Source: a virus
IMG/VR virus record: IMGVR_UViG_3300032241_001226
Coordinates: 1 to 41,455 of that record
Direction: 5' to 3' (one strand)
DNA: 41,455 nt
Every line of letters begins with the position of its first letter. Position 1 is the stretch's first letter. Positions 1 to 6,924 of the stretch are shown here, piece after piece. The notes below the pieces were generated by a model that was not told where the DNA came from, did not search any database, and was given only the letters and a program-made list of their open reading frames with translations. A program made the translations under genes and the position numbers.

Positions 1-632
1 ACACTTTGGAAGCTGGGACTGTGGTGTCCAACTACAACACATTTCTTATCTTTATTTTGGTCAAGGATAAGTTTAATGTATTGTAAAGTCTTGTCATGCC
101 GAACTGCAACATCCAACGCACTCATAGGAGCATAGCTTCTGTAGTCGTTACGGATGATACGAAAGTCATTCATCATACCTTCGATAGCATGCATGGTCAG
201 CGGATCACGTTTGTTCATGTCAGTCCAAAGTGTTCCACCCACAAACACTACATCGTCGATAATCTTAGTGTCCTGTTCTAACATGTAGATGTTGGGAAAC
301 TTGGCAACTTCGTCACGCATATAATCGATGCCAGCATAGAACTTACCATTGTAGAATTCGTGATTGCCCATGATATAGATAACATGCGGAAACTGAAAAC
401 TACAACGCTTTAGGAAGTCACGGAATCTTTGAGCACGTTCTTGCCTACGACCCAAGCCGGTGCCTGCGGCAATAGCCCGTTGATCGGCTGTATTGCTCAA
501 CTCTGGATGGTCGTGGAGATCCTGGGCAATCATAATATCGCCTCCTAAGATCAACACATCATAGTTGTTGTCGTTCTGAATATTGATGTCACTGAATTCC
601 AAATGGAGATCACTGACCAGTTTGATTCTCAT
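1..632 (-). CDS. Metallophosphoesterase (calcineurin-like), C-terminus cut by the window edge
   Basis: I translated this open frame by hand; it runs off the left edge. It begins MRIKLVSDLHLEF and shows the metallophosphoesterase blocks in order: D-x-H (D8, H10), GGD (D32), GNHE (N90-E92) and GHHSP near the cut. These residues bind the dinuclear metal centre in the family. The visible 210 residues cover most of a usual 230-270 aa phage enzyme. The substrate (cyclic nucleotide, nucleic acid end or phosphoprotein) cannot be told from sequence. The start overlaps the end of the upstream gene by 23 nt, and a consensus promoter lies about 65 nt upstream. Family is firm, role unknown. Confidence 0.88.
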   Translation of the reverse strand, partial: MRIKLVSDLHLEFSDINIQNDNNYDVLILGGDIMIAQDLHDHPELSNTADQRAIAAGTGLGRRQERAQRFRDFLKRCSFQFPHVIYIMGNHEFYNGKFYAGIDYMRDEVAKFPNIYMLEQDTKIIDDVVFVGGTLWTDMNKRDPLTMHAIEGMMNDFRIIRNDYRSYAPMSALDVAVRHDKTLQYIKLILDQNKDKKCVVVGHHSPSFQS

Positions 633-1221
633 CTTCTTCCTCTATTGGAAATTTTAGTAATTGATTTTGCTCTGCCCATTGTTTGGCATCTTCTTTATTA
701 TACTGGCCTTTTTCGACTTTGTCAACAAAATCGCGCAACATTTTGTTCATCCAATCATTAAAAGTCATGTTTTCGGCATGAGCACATTTGAACGCAAACA
801 TGAGCAAGTCATCTGGCAAGTCCAACGGAACGCTGACATCTGTGCTGTAATCTTCACCGGCCTTGATAGCTAGGCATTTTTGGATAAAATCGTCATCCAC
901 TTCCAAATCAACATAGTCAACATCGTCCCATGCTTGATTGGCTAGTTCACTCTTGTGTTCAGCTTCCTTACGATGCTTTTCCTGCTTGTTCTCCACAATC
1001 ATACGATAAGCACGACTGCGAGTATAATCGCATACTGTAACTTCGTAGACCTTTTGTGTCTTAGTGCTGAATATGATATTAAAACTCCAACCACCTTTGT
1101 CGTGGAGTCCGTTCCAACTAGATAGTTGATATGAATTAGGACCATAACAAGCCCAGCCATATTCACCACCTTCGGTGATTTTATAGTCTACCAGTTCCAT
1201 CCATTCTTTCATTGTAATCAT
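610..1221 (-). CDS. Phage protein with C-terminal ribbon-helix-helix-like segment
   Basis: 203 aa, function not recognised. The first 80 residues form an aromatic-rich domain (WACYGPNSYQLSSWNG). A charged helical stretch follows at about 78-110. Residues about 128-172 read like a ribbon-helix-helix: a short strand VSVPLDLP, then two helices containing the phrase MTFNDWMNKML that recurs in phage RHH-tailed proteins. DNA binding is therefore possible. The start overlaps the stop of the upstream gene as ATGA, a coupling seen throughout the window. The C-terminus is very acidic. Confidence 0.7.
   Translation of the reverse strand: MITMKEWMELVDYKITEGGEYGWACYGPNSYQLSSWNGLHDKGGWSFNIIFSTKTQKVYEVTVCDYTRSRAYRMIVENKQEKHRKEAEHKSELANQAWDDVDYVDLEVDDDFIQKCLAIKAGEDYSTDVSVPLDLPDDLLMFAFKCAHAENMTFNDWMNKMLRDFVDKVEKGQYNKEDAKQWAEQNQLLKFPIEEEDENQTGQ
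697..725 (-). promoter_or_regulatory. Perfect sigma70-type promoter inside the upstream gene
   Basis: On the minus strand TTGACA (725-720) and TATAAT (702-697) are separated by exactly 17 nt. It lies in the 3' part of the gene at 610-1221 and points at the metallophosphoesterase start at 632, giving a predicted leader of roughly 55-60 nt. Exact match to consensus; use in vivo is inferred. Confidence 0.6.
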
Positions 1222-1790
1222 TGCTCAAATCCTTGTTTAATTAATCTTTTTTCTTCACATGAGTTGCAAACGGATCTCATCCATCCGCCGTCATTTTGCA
1301 CTTCGCTAGGGTTGCCACATGACTCGCAAGTAACACCACTTAGACTTTCTGCTAGGCTAACCATACCGCGGATGTAGTCATCGCCGCCTGAGTAATAAAA
1401 ACGTAGTGTGCCAAACTTTTCCTTAACTTGATCCAACGTCACTTGGGCGATAGGTTCGGGAATATCTATGGGGAATCGATCAATAAGCTCTTGTCGACGC
1501 TTTTCTTTAAAGTCTAACCCTGTTAGATCCTTATATTCTTCGTCAAACAGTGTAGAGTCTCCAGCCTTAAGCTGTTCGGACATCCGGTTAAATTTAATAG
1601 CAACTTCACGCTGACGCTCACGCCAATCAATGTGATTTTGAATATTGCCCATAAGCTGATTCAAAATATTAAACCAACCATCTCCACAATCAAAGCCCCA
1701 GCACATACAAGTTTCGGTCATAGGTGCATTACGGTTAACCATCATCTTAGGATACTTCTCACACAACAATTCATCTAGTTCTTGTTTCAT
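1218..1790 (-). CDS. Conserved phage hypothetical with zinc ribbon
   Basis: 190 aa. The N-terminal block contains CMCWGFDCGDGWFNIL, and the C-terminal half contains QVKEKFGTLRFYYSGGDDYI followed by two CxxC pairs (CESCGNP and CNSCEE), a likely zinc ribbon. I know this architecture from tailed phages, where no function is established. It sits in an ATGA-coupled chain with its neighbours. Nucleic-acid binding through the ribbon is a guess. Confidence 0.75.
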   Translation of the reverse strand: MKQELDELLCEKYPKMMVNRNAPMTETCMCWGFDCGDGWFNILNQLMGNIQNHIDWRERQREVAIKFNRMSEQLKAGDSTLFDEEYKDLTGLDFKEKRRQELIDRFPIDIPEPIAQVTLDQVKEKFGTLRFYYSGGDDYIRGMVSLAESLSGVTCESCGNPSEVQNDGGWMRSVCNSCEEKRLIKQGFEQ

Positions 1791-2539
1791 GTTTTTCCTT
1801 TAAATCCAAACGGACATTTTTTTGCAAAAAACTTATTCTTAAATTGTTGAACTACATATTTTGCAAGATTATAATTTTCTGTCATGCTATTGTTTGTAAC
1901 ATATCTTTTTAATCCTAAACAAGAATAAACAGTTTTTTTCATATCACTATTAAATTCTGTTCTAATTAAGTTAACTCTTTTATTATCTGTAGTTCTAAAT
2001 CTAATATACATTAGAGGGTCACCTCTTTTAAATATAATTGGTTTACTAATATCTTTAATTTCAGCACCAAAAAATATTGGACGCACCCATTTTGATATAT
2101 CAAATTGACCTGTTATAACTCTCAGATTATCTAGATTGTCTTTAGTATTAGTTTCTAACTGAGGTGGTATTGATTCTACTATGACAGATTCTTTTGATAA
2201 AAATAAATAATTAAATTCTAAAGTAAACATACTAAATGTTCTATTAATAGAAGGGTCAGAACTAATAAAATTATTATAAAATTCATCTCCGTATCGATCA
2301 GTTTGAATAAATTTTTGCCCATGCCCATTATCTTTAACCTGTATAGTTAAATCAACAGGGCATTTAATAACAAACGTGTTTCTATAATAATCCTGCAATA
2401 CAGGACATTTTAAGAAATCACTATCTCGTTGAGATGCTATTCTTTTAAACGCCGGCTCTGGATCAAACCAAGCAAGATTTTCCCAAAGAGGATCTTCTTC
2501 TGATTTGTTCGAAGCAGGAGTCCAAAATACATCTATCAT
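1787..2539 (-). CDS. AT-rich phage hypothetical, divergent homologue of the gene at 33210-33980
   Basis: 250 aa, function unknown. It shares a layout with the 256-aa protein at 33210-33980: a central Cys-Pro segment leading into an aromatic strand and an Asp (KCPVLQDYYRNTFVIKCPVD here, RACPGIHNYFGNGF in the other), a later W/P-rich strand region (WVRPIFFG), and a C-terminal Lys-Cys-Pro (KCPFGFK here, KCPYKF there). The other copy matches a family seen in marine myoviruses. Composition is strikingly AT-rich beside its neighbours (about 28% against about 50% G+C in sampled lines), suggesting a separate origin from the genes around it. Confidence 0.65.
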   Translation of the reverse strand: MIDVFWTPASNKSEEDPLWENLAWFDPEPAFKRIASQRDSDFLKCPVLQDYYRNTFVIKCPVDLTIQVKDNGHGQKFIQTDRYGDEFYNNFISSDPSINRTFSMFTLEFNYLFLSKESVIVESIPPQLETNTKDNLDNLRVITGQFDISKWVRPIFFGAEIKDISKPIIFKRGDPLMYIRFRTTDNKRVNLIRTEFNSDMKKTVYSCLGLKRYVTNNSMTENYNLAKYVVQQFKNKFFAKKCPFGFKGKT

Positions 2540-2763
2540 ATAATTTTGCCTAGTCCAGCGTAAATCAACTGATCCAACTCTGTTTGATAGTCTTGACCTT
2601 GTCTACGTTTGATCCAAATAGCTGTGAGCAATTCTCGACCATCACCACTGGCTCCAACTGCAAGTCCCCGTAGTTCCATTTCTTCCAAGATGTCTGAATC
2701 ATCGAAATCTTCTAAATCAATATCAACTTCAATTTCTTTATAAACTGTAGTATATCTGCTCAT
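2536..2763 (-). CDS. Small acidic phage protein
   Basis: 75 aa, not recognised. The first half is acidic (IEVDIDLEDFDDSDILEEMELRG), the second half helical. It starts and ends in 4-nt overlaps with its neighbours, which supports it as a real gene. No membrane segment or cofactor motif is visible. Confidence 0.6.
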   Translation of the reverse strand: MSRYTTVYKEIEVDIDLEDFDDSDILEEMELRGLAVGASGDGRELLTAIWIKRRQGQDYQTELDQLIYAGLGKII

Positions 2764-3014
2764 TTTATTTCATCCGATGTTTCTGGAAAGTGACTGATAA
2801 TTAAATCTAATGCTTCAATAGTCCGCATGTTGATTACTAAATCTTCTGGATGTAACCAATACCCATCCGGGTTAGATTCTGTTTTAGGATTCTTTTTCCA
2901 TTGCTTGATCTCTTTCTTGAGATAAGCACGATAGTCTTTTAAGTTAAGACTAGTAATGCGATCAGCAGTTTCACCATCAATCCATTGATAGGGTTTATGT
3001 TTTGCCTTGCTCAT
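2760..3014 (-). CDS. Small basic phage protein
   Basis: 84 aa from the start MSKAKHKPYQWIDG. An upstream in-frame extension exists, but this ATG is preceded by AGAGGT and overlaps the previous stop as TAATG, so I prefer it. The body is charged and helical (DYRAYLKKEIKQWKKNP), then W/H-rich, with no recognised domain. The length and coupling are typical of small early phage genes. Confidence 0.6.
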   Translation of the reverse strand: MSKAKHKPYQWIDGETADRITSLNLKDYRAYLKKEIKQWKKNPKTESNPDGYWLHPEDLVINMRTIEALDLIISHFPETSDEIK

Positions 3015-3187
3015 TAGTATACCTCTTTGGTAATTGTGTATTCTTCTACAGGCCATTTGGCGTTAAATTCGTCTGTCTTTACGTATTCATTGTATGCTTT
3101 AGCATCAAAAAATACTTTGGTAAATTCTGTCTTATAACTACCCTTTTTGGTAATTGTAAGATACACTGATTTAGCGGTTCCTGCCAT
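3014..3187 (-). CDS. Very small phage protein (57 aa)
   Basis: A 57-codon frame beginning MAGTAKSVYLTITKKG and ending at a TAA that overlaps the next gene's ATG by one base. Its own ATG overlaps the upstream TAA in the same TAATG arrangement. The two couplings and the fit between neighbours make it a likely gene. It is beta-rich at the N-terminus, with no recognised motif and no assigned function. Confidence 0.6.
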   Translation of the reverse strand: MAGTAKSVYLTITKKGSYKTEFTKVFFDAKAYNEYVKTDEFNAKWPVEEYTITKEVY

Positions 3188-3861
3188 TATTGGACTGCCT
3201 TTACAAAGTTGAGTCTAGTTTCATCATTACCATGTTTCCAGTGTTTGCTATTGTCTTTGACCTTAGCTTTAACAATGACACATGGGCCACGTTTCAATTC
3301 TACCTGGCTCATCCAGCTTGCCATTTTGTTGTTTATTATAGCACAGATGTTCCATCCGTCAAAGTTCTTTGACTTAATTACTTCCAGAATCTCACAATCT
3401 AAATCTGCCAAGCGATCTCCAGGCTTGCCTAAATAACCTTCTTCAACTTGCCTAGCGGCTTTCTTAACTTGATTATGAACAGCATCTCTGGCCTGCACAC
3501 TGGGCAAACATGCTACATAACCAAATTGGTTTTCTTTAACTGTTCCGCCACCTAAAATACTATTAATAGTAGTAAGGAAATCATTTTCGCCTTCGATTGC
3601 GGCAAACATTAGGCGCTTGTAATATTTTTGGATTTCTTCGGCACGAGCTACATCTTCAGAAAGAACCGTAAGTGCTTTAACATCTGGGATAACCAACTTG
3701 TCATCCAAAGTAATCATTATGAGAACTTTGTTTGGGTATTTGGTATACATGGCTACACCGTCCTCGGCATAGACCGATTCTTGCTCTTTGAGATAAGCAC
3801 CATTAGTTCGCTGTGCCGCACATGCCAATTCTAATACTTGCTGTGTAGGAAACTCTTTCAT
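3187..3861 (-). CDS. Phage protein with C-terminal OB-like domain
   Basis: 224 aa. I do not recognise the whole protein. The last 70 residues (from about 155, DLDCEILEVIKSKNFDGWN) follow a pattern common in phage replication/repair accessory proteins: a strand, an aromatic linker, a W-containing strand, then VIVKAKVKDNSKHWKHGND followed by Thr-Arg. This fits an OB-fold that binds nucleic acid, which is inference. The N-terminal half has helices with a Gly-rich loop (ILGGGTVKENQFGY). It is the first gene of a coupled block, with a near-consensus promoter about 30 nt upstream. Confidence 0.65.
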   Translation of the reverse strand: MKEFPTQQVLELACAAQRTNGAYLKEQESVYAEDGVAMYTKYPNKVLIMITLDDKLVIPDVKALTVLSEDVARAEEIQKYYKRLMFAAIEGENDFLTTINSILGGGTVKENQFGYVACLPSVQARDAVHNQVKKAARQVEEGYLGKPGDRLADLDCEILEVIKSKNFDGWNICAIINNKMASWMSQVELKRGPCVIVKAKVKDNSKHWKHGNDETRLNFVKAVQ

Positions 3862-3891
3862 TTCACGCTCTGTGTGAGTTAATATACAAGT

Positions 3892-3920
3892 ATTTTACAT
3901 GAAAACATATCTTTTGTCAA
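3892..3920 (-). promoter_or_regulatory. Near-consensus sigma70-type promoter (TTGACA-N17-TAAAAT)
   Basis: Minus-strand TTGACA (3920-3915), 17-nt spacer, TAAAAT (3897-3892). It overlaps the last codons of the gene at 3895-4557 and would start transcription some 20-25 nt before the ATG at 3861. One mismatch to consensus. Confidence 0.55.
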
Positions 3921-4557
3921 TCATTTCTAGATGTTGATATACCTTTTTGGCTATTCTTTTGGTTATATCGTTTAGCCCAAAATATTCAATATATGCACGT
4001 AACATTGGACTAACTAAATTAAGTCCAGTGCGCATTTTACTCATTTTGCTTATTCTGCTCAAATTACGTTGAGCTCGATTTGCATCCATATGCCTTAGCA
4101 GTTCAATGGTAATGCTTAGTGCATACGCATCTATCTCGTCTTGGCTAGCCAAATATTTGTCATAGGGTGATACGTATGCGTTTTCATGGTCAATAAAATC
4201 TCTACGCATACTTTGGTATTGATGCCTAAATTCGTGGACTACGGCGTCATATATTTCTATTAAAAAACTAGTCACCTGATGTTGACCAAATTCTTCTTTG
4301 CCGCTGAGATTATGATGGACTACAACTTCGATAGGTGTTTCTCCGTTTAAATCACTTTCGCTGTCATAATAAGCCATGACATAAAATTTATCGGGATCCC
4401 AACCTTTTTCTTTTTTGGTTGTAATAGTTATATCAAACTCGTAACGATTAAATGTCGCTCTAGTTTGTGATATTAACTTTTTGAATGTTATAAGATCTGG
4501 ATTATTATCTCGAACGGTTTTGCAAACTTGATTAACACGATCGAGAATAATATTCAT
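3895..4557 (-). CDS. HExxH zinc metallopeptidase-like phage protein
   Basis: 220 aa. Residues 104-116 read YDAVVHEFRHQYQ, an HExxH zinc site (H108, E109, H112). A Glu about 29 residues on (SQDEIDAYA, E141) could be the third ligand, as in gluzincin-type peptidases. The N-terminal 100 residues are beta-rich; the C-terminal 70 are helical and basic. There is no signal peptide, so it should act in the cytoplasm or in a particle. Proteolysis of host or structural proteins is plausible but unproven. Confidence 0.65.
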   Translation of the reverse strand: MNIILDRVNQVCKTVRDNNPDLITFKKLISQTRATFNRYEFDITITTKKEKGWDPDKFYVMAYYDSESDLNGETPIEVVVHHNLSGKEEFGQHQVTSFLIEIYDAVVHEFRHQYQSMRRDFIDHENAYVSPYDKYLASQDEIDAYALSITIELLRHMDANRAQRNLSRISKMSKMRTGLNLVSPMLRAYIEYFGLNDITKRIAKKVYQHLEMIDKRYVFM

Positions 4558-4558
4558 T

Positions 4559-4777
4559 TTATAACCTGTAAGTTACTCTACCTTTTGTAAGGTCATAAGT
4601 GCTAACTTCCACTCTAACTTGATCCCCTAGAATAATTCTAATCTTATTCTGTTTGAGCTTGCCACCCATATAACATAGCAAGGGCTCTGGCATAGCATCA
4701 ATTTTAACTCTAAACATACTGCCCGGAAGGACTTCTTCAACTCGTCCTTCTAATTCTATAATATCGTCTTTACTCAT
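4559..4777 (-). CDS. infA: Translation initiation factor IF-1
   Basis: 72 aa, the exact size of bacterial IF-1. It aligns over its length: MSKDDIIELEGRVEEVLPGS followed by MFRVKID, then the conserved GGKLKQNKIRIILGDQVRVE block, then STYDLTKGRVTYRL at the end. This S1-like OB-fold normally sits in the 30S A site with IF-2 and IF-3 during start-site selection. A phage copy is unusual. An initiator-type tRNA-Met is encoded at the far end of the window. It lies one base beyond the metallopeptidase gene in the transcription order and overlaps the AbrB-like gene by 8 nt. Confidence 0.93.
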   Translation of the reverse strand: MSKDDIIELEGRVEEVLPGSMFRVKIDAMPEPLLCYMGGKLKQNKIRIILGDQVRVEVSTYDLTKGRVTYRL

Positions 4778-4940
4778 CTTTTACTTTTGTAATGCTCCAA
4801 GAGCCGTCTCCGTTATCTGTCCACTCAAGTGTGTCTCCTTCTTTCCAGCCTTGTAGATCTAACAGATCTTGTGGTAATGGTAAAACAACATCTCCACTAC
4901 CGTCATTTGCTTCTTCAACTGTTACTGTCCAATATGTCAT
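4770..4940 (-). CDS. AbrB/MazE-like small DNA-binding-type protein
   Basis: 56 aa from MTYWTVTVEEAND. A 17-codon in-frame extension upstream looks non-coding. The segment VVLPLPQDLLDLQGWKEGDTLEW is the swapped-hairpin (AbrB/SpoVT/MazE) core: strand, proline-rich turn, short helix, 'GWKEGD', strand. The closing strand is DGSWSITKVKD. Proteins of this size and sequence are common in marine myoviruses. Family members act as small transcription regulators or antitoxins; no toxin partner is adjacent. Confidence 0.75.
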   Translation of the reverse strand: MTYWTVTVEEANDGSGDVVLPLPQDLLDLQGWKEGDTLEWTDNGDGSWSITKVKDE

Positions 4941-4954
4941 AGTATTATTTAACC

Positions 4955-5485
4955 TTAAACTTCGTCTTCGCTCCAAGGAACTGGTCTCCAACCTAACTTA
5001 TTTAAGTCAAGTTCAATTTCTTCAGTAACTACCCCTTCTGATACATAGCCTTTTGGACTTTCGTCTTCCATACTTAGACCTCCGCCAATGCCGCTACAAT
5101 ACCAATCGATATAGTCGCCTTTTTCTTGCATGTCAGCAATTATACCGCCAGCATGACGCCAAGAGCAACTCCAAGTTTCACCTTTCATTTCTTGCCAAAA
5201 CTCTCTACATTGCCAAGTCATGTTACACATTGCGGCATATAAGTTTTGAGCATAAGTGTCGCTGGCTTTGACTTTGTCGCAAAGTTCTTTCGAACTACGG
5301 AGATCGTATTCCATATTGTTCCTTTGCCACTTTGGGTCTTTAAGGTTCTCCTCGTCCTGTTCTCGCCATGTCTTATACATATTAATATAGGCAGGATTAG
5401 GCTCTTTGCCTTCTTCTTTGCAGTGCTTGATATACCCTTCTTTTTGAAAGGTATGGCGTTCCGGACTACTTGCTACTTTTTTCAT
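4955..5485 (-). CDS. Conserved marine-phage hypothetical (WRHAGGI/DWYCSG motif)
   Basis: 176 aa. The N-terminal 60 residues are charged and helical. The C-terminal half carries the conserved phrase SCSWRHAGGIIADMQEKGDY, then IDWYCSGIGGG and an acidic tail with a PVPW motif. I associate this motif with uncharacterised proteins of T4-like marine phages. No catalytic signature beyond conserved W, H and C residues. The start overlaps the preceding stop by 4 nt. Confidence 0.65.
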   Translation of the reverse strand: MKKVASSPERHTFQKEGYIKHCKEEGKEPNPAYINMYKTWREQDEENLKDPKWQRNNMEYDLRSSKELCDKVKASDTYAQNLYAAMCNMTWQCREFWQEMKGETWSCSWRHAGGIIADMQEKGDYIDWYCSGIGGGLSMEDESPKGYVSEGVVTEEIELDLNKLGWRPVPWSEDEV

Positions 5486-5814
5486 TTATGATAATCGCCT
5501 TGAAAACAATGTAGAGCTTCGTGCCCTAGATTGTGTATTGTTGTATATTTGGGTGTAATGATTGTGCAAGCAGAATGACTGTTATCCCAAAAACTACAAC
5601 CTTGAATAGCATAACCAAACCCGCCTTGTCCACGTCTACGGCTTTCACGTTCACAGGCAGCCTGTATCTGTCCGTTATCTACACGGATCCACGTAACATT
5701 AGTGCTGTCAGTTTCAGTTTTTGTTGCATCAAAAATAGCATCAGCATTACGCCAATCCCATGCATAAGCATTAACTGTTACTAATGTTGCTAAAATTACT
5801 AGTGCCTTTTTCAT
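5482..5814 (-). CDS. Secreted HExxH metallopeptidase-like small protein
   Basis: 110 aa from MKKALVILATLVTVNAYA, a clear signal peptide with an AYA|W cleavage site. An in-frame extension upstream would translate the tRNA-like gene and is rejected. The mature part has three Cys in its middle and ends NLGHEALHCFQGDYH, with an HExxH zinc site (H98, E99, H102) and D107/H109 nearby. Export to the periplasm is inferred. A role in cell-envelope breakdown or surface processing would fit, but nothing shows it directly. SD-like GAGG lies before the ATG. Confidence 0.7.
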   Translation of the reverse strand: MKKALVILATLVTVNAYAWDWRNADAIFDATKTETDSTNVTWIRVDNGQIQAACERESRRRGQGGFGYAIQGCSFWDNSHSACTIITPKYTTIHNLGHEALHCFQGDYHK

Positions 5815-5834
5815 ATTGCCTCTGTGTGTTAAAC

Positions 5835-5930
5835 TGGTGTGGACGGTAGGATTTGAACCTACAAAGTCGCTCAATGAGCTAGACCCTTTCCCAGCAAGCC
5901 GGAGGTTTACCATGTTACACTCACGTCCAC
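5835..5930 (-). tRNA. Class II tRNA-like gene, anticodon arm unclear
   Basis: The minus strand gives a 7-bp acceptor stem (GTGGACG with CGTCCAC), discriminator A and an encoded CCA. A perfect T arm (GTAGG-TTCAAAT-CCTAC), a D-type loop with GG (CATGGTAA), and an extra hairpin GCTC-ATT-GAGC where a long variable arm belongs are also present. This is a class II tRNA outline (Ser, Leu or Tyr). The stretch between D arm and variable arm (CGGCTTGCTGGGAAAGGG) does not form a regular 5-bp anticodon stem. A serine anticodon GCT in TTGCTGG is the nearest reading, but weak. It may be a decayed or unusual tRNA. The signal-peptide gene follows about 20 nt downstream. Confidence 0.6.
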
Positions 5931-5936
5931 GTGTCT

Positions 5937-5965
5937 ATTTTAGCATAGCTTGTAAATACTGTCAA
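5937..5965 (-). promoter_or_regulatory. Near-consensus sigma70-type promoter for the tRNA-like gene
   Basis: Minus-strand TTGACA (5965-5960), 17-nt spacer, TAAAAT (5942-5937), seven bases before the tRNA-like 5' end at 5930. The -35 box touches the first base of the ATG of the divergent gene at 5965. A plus-strand TGTAAATA (5951-5958) sits in the spacer, six bases before that ATG, and may serve the opposite operon. Confidence 0.6.
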
Positions 5966-6924
5966 TGCAATTTTCTACCATACCTTTCGAAAAGATTACC
6001 CATTTTGGACAGCAGACTATGCTGGATCGTCCATTATTTAACATTAGTTGGATATTGGGCAGATTTTGTAATTATAAATGCAGTTATTGTTGGCCCTATG
6101 CTAGGACTGACAAACCAGATCACCAACCGCTTGAAGTATATAAATCTACTGTAGACGAGATTAAGCGTCAAGCACGAGCCAATGGGTTTAACCAGTTCCA
6201 TTGGTCGTTCAGCGGTGGTGAACCGACTGCTTACAAATATCTGCTCGATTTAATTAAACATTTAGATGATGGCGCCTTAACTCCTTACCAAACTGTGCAT
6301 ATGACTACCAATTTAAGCCCTAGTTTGGGTTGGTGGCGAAGTTGGCATCATGCCACTGAATTATTACAACGTAGAAGTATTACAGCCAGTTATCACGCTG
6401 AACATGCTAAAGAGTCTGAATTTGGTGATAAGTGCCTACAGTTAATGTATGACCTAGTTCATGTTACTATCAATCAAGTTATGGTGCCGTCCAAGTTTTA
6501 TGAAACGCTAGAACGCTGTGAACGTTTTAGGGCCAGAGGAATTAATGTAACTCTTAAACCTCAGAGCAATGAAAGTGCTAGTGCAGTTGTAGATGGCTAT
6601 ACGCAAGATATGATTAACATCATGCAAAATGATTTTGAACAAAAAGAAGGCTACCAAATTAAGCTAACTGACGGAACACAAGATTATTTTGTTGATCAGG
6701 CAGAACGTTTTAATGCCCTAGGATTTAATCAATTTAATGGATGGACTTGCAATAGCGGATATCAAAGTGTTATAATACGAGGTAATGAAATTAAACGTGC
6801 ATACAGTTGTTATGATGAACCGTTAGGCAATCTAGAAAAATTTACTTTGTTTTCTAGTCCACAAATATGCACTACTCCGCGCTGTGTTAGTAGCGCAGAC
6901 AGCAAAATACCTAAGATAAGATAA
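5965..6924 (+). CDS. Radical SAM protein with degenerate SPASM-like C-terminus
   Basis: 319 aa. The cluster motif CNYKCSYC (C35, C39, C42) binds the catalytic [4Fe-4S]/SAM, with GGEPT at 84-88. A later strand carries SYHAEH, matching the SVHHE/SYHPE motif of its paralogues. The tail has C residues in GWTCNSGY, YSCYDEP and ICTTPRC, like the paralogues, but lacks the final Cys of their C-x4-C-x-C. First gene of an eight-gene coupled operon. No Shine-Dalgarno precedes the ATG, which lies six bases after TGTAAATA, so a leaderless message is possible; M19 (6019) is the alternative start. Substrate unknown. Confidence 0.85.
   Translation: MQFSTIPFEKITHFGQQTMLDRPLFNISWILGRFCNYKCSYCWPYARTDKPDHQPLEVYKSTVDEIKRQARANGFNQFHWSFSGGEPTAYKYLLDLIKHLDDGALTPYQTVHMTTNLSPSLGWWRSWHHATELLQRRSITASYHAEHAKESEFGDKCLQLMYDLVHVTINQVMVPSKFYETLERCERFRARGINVTLKPQSNESASAVVDGYTQDMINIMQNDFEQKEGYQIKLTDGTQDYFVDQAERFNALGFNQFNGWTCNSGYQSVIIRGNEIKRAYSCYDEPLGNLEKFTLFSSPQICTTPRCVSSADSKIPKIR

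Noticed and set aside
5482-5913. Longer 143-aa version of the secreted HExxH protein
   Set aside because: The first 33 codons are the tRNA-like gene read in frame. The ATG at 5814 starts a perfect signal peptide and has a ribosome site.
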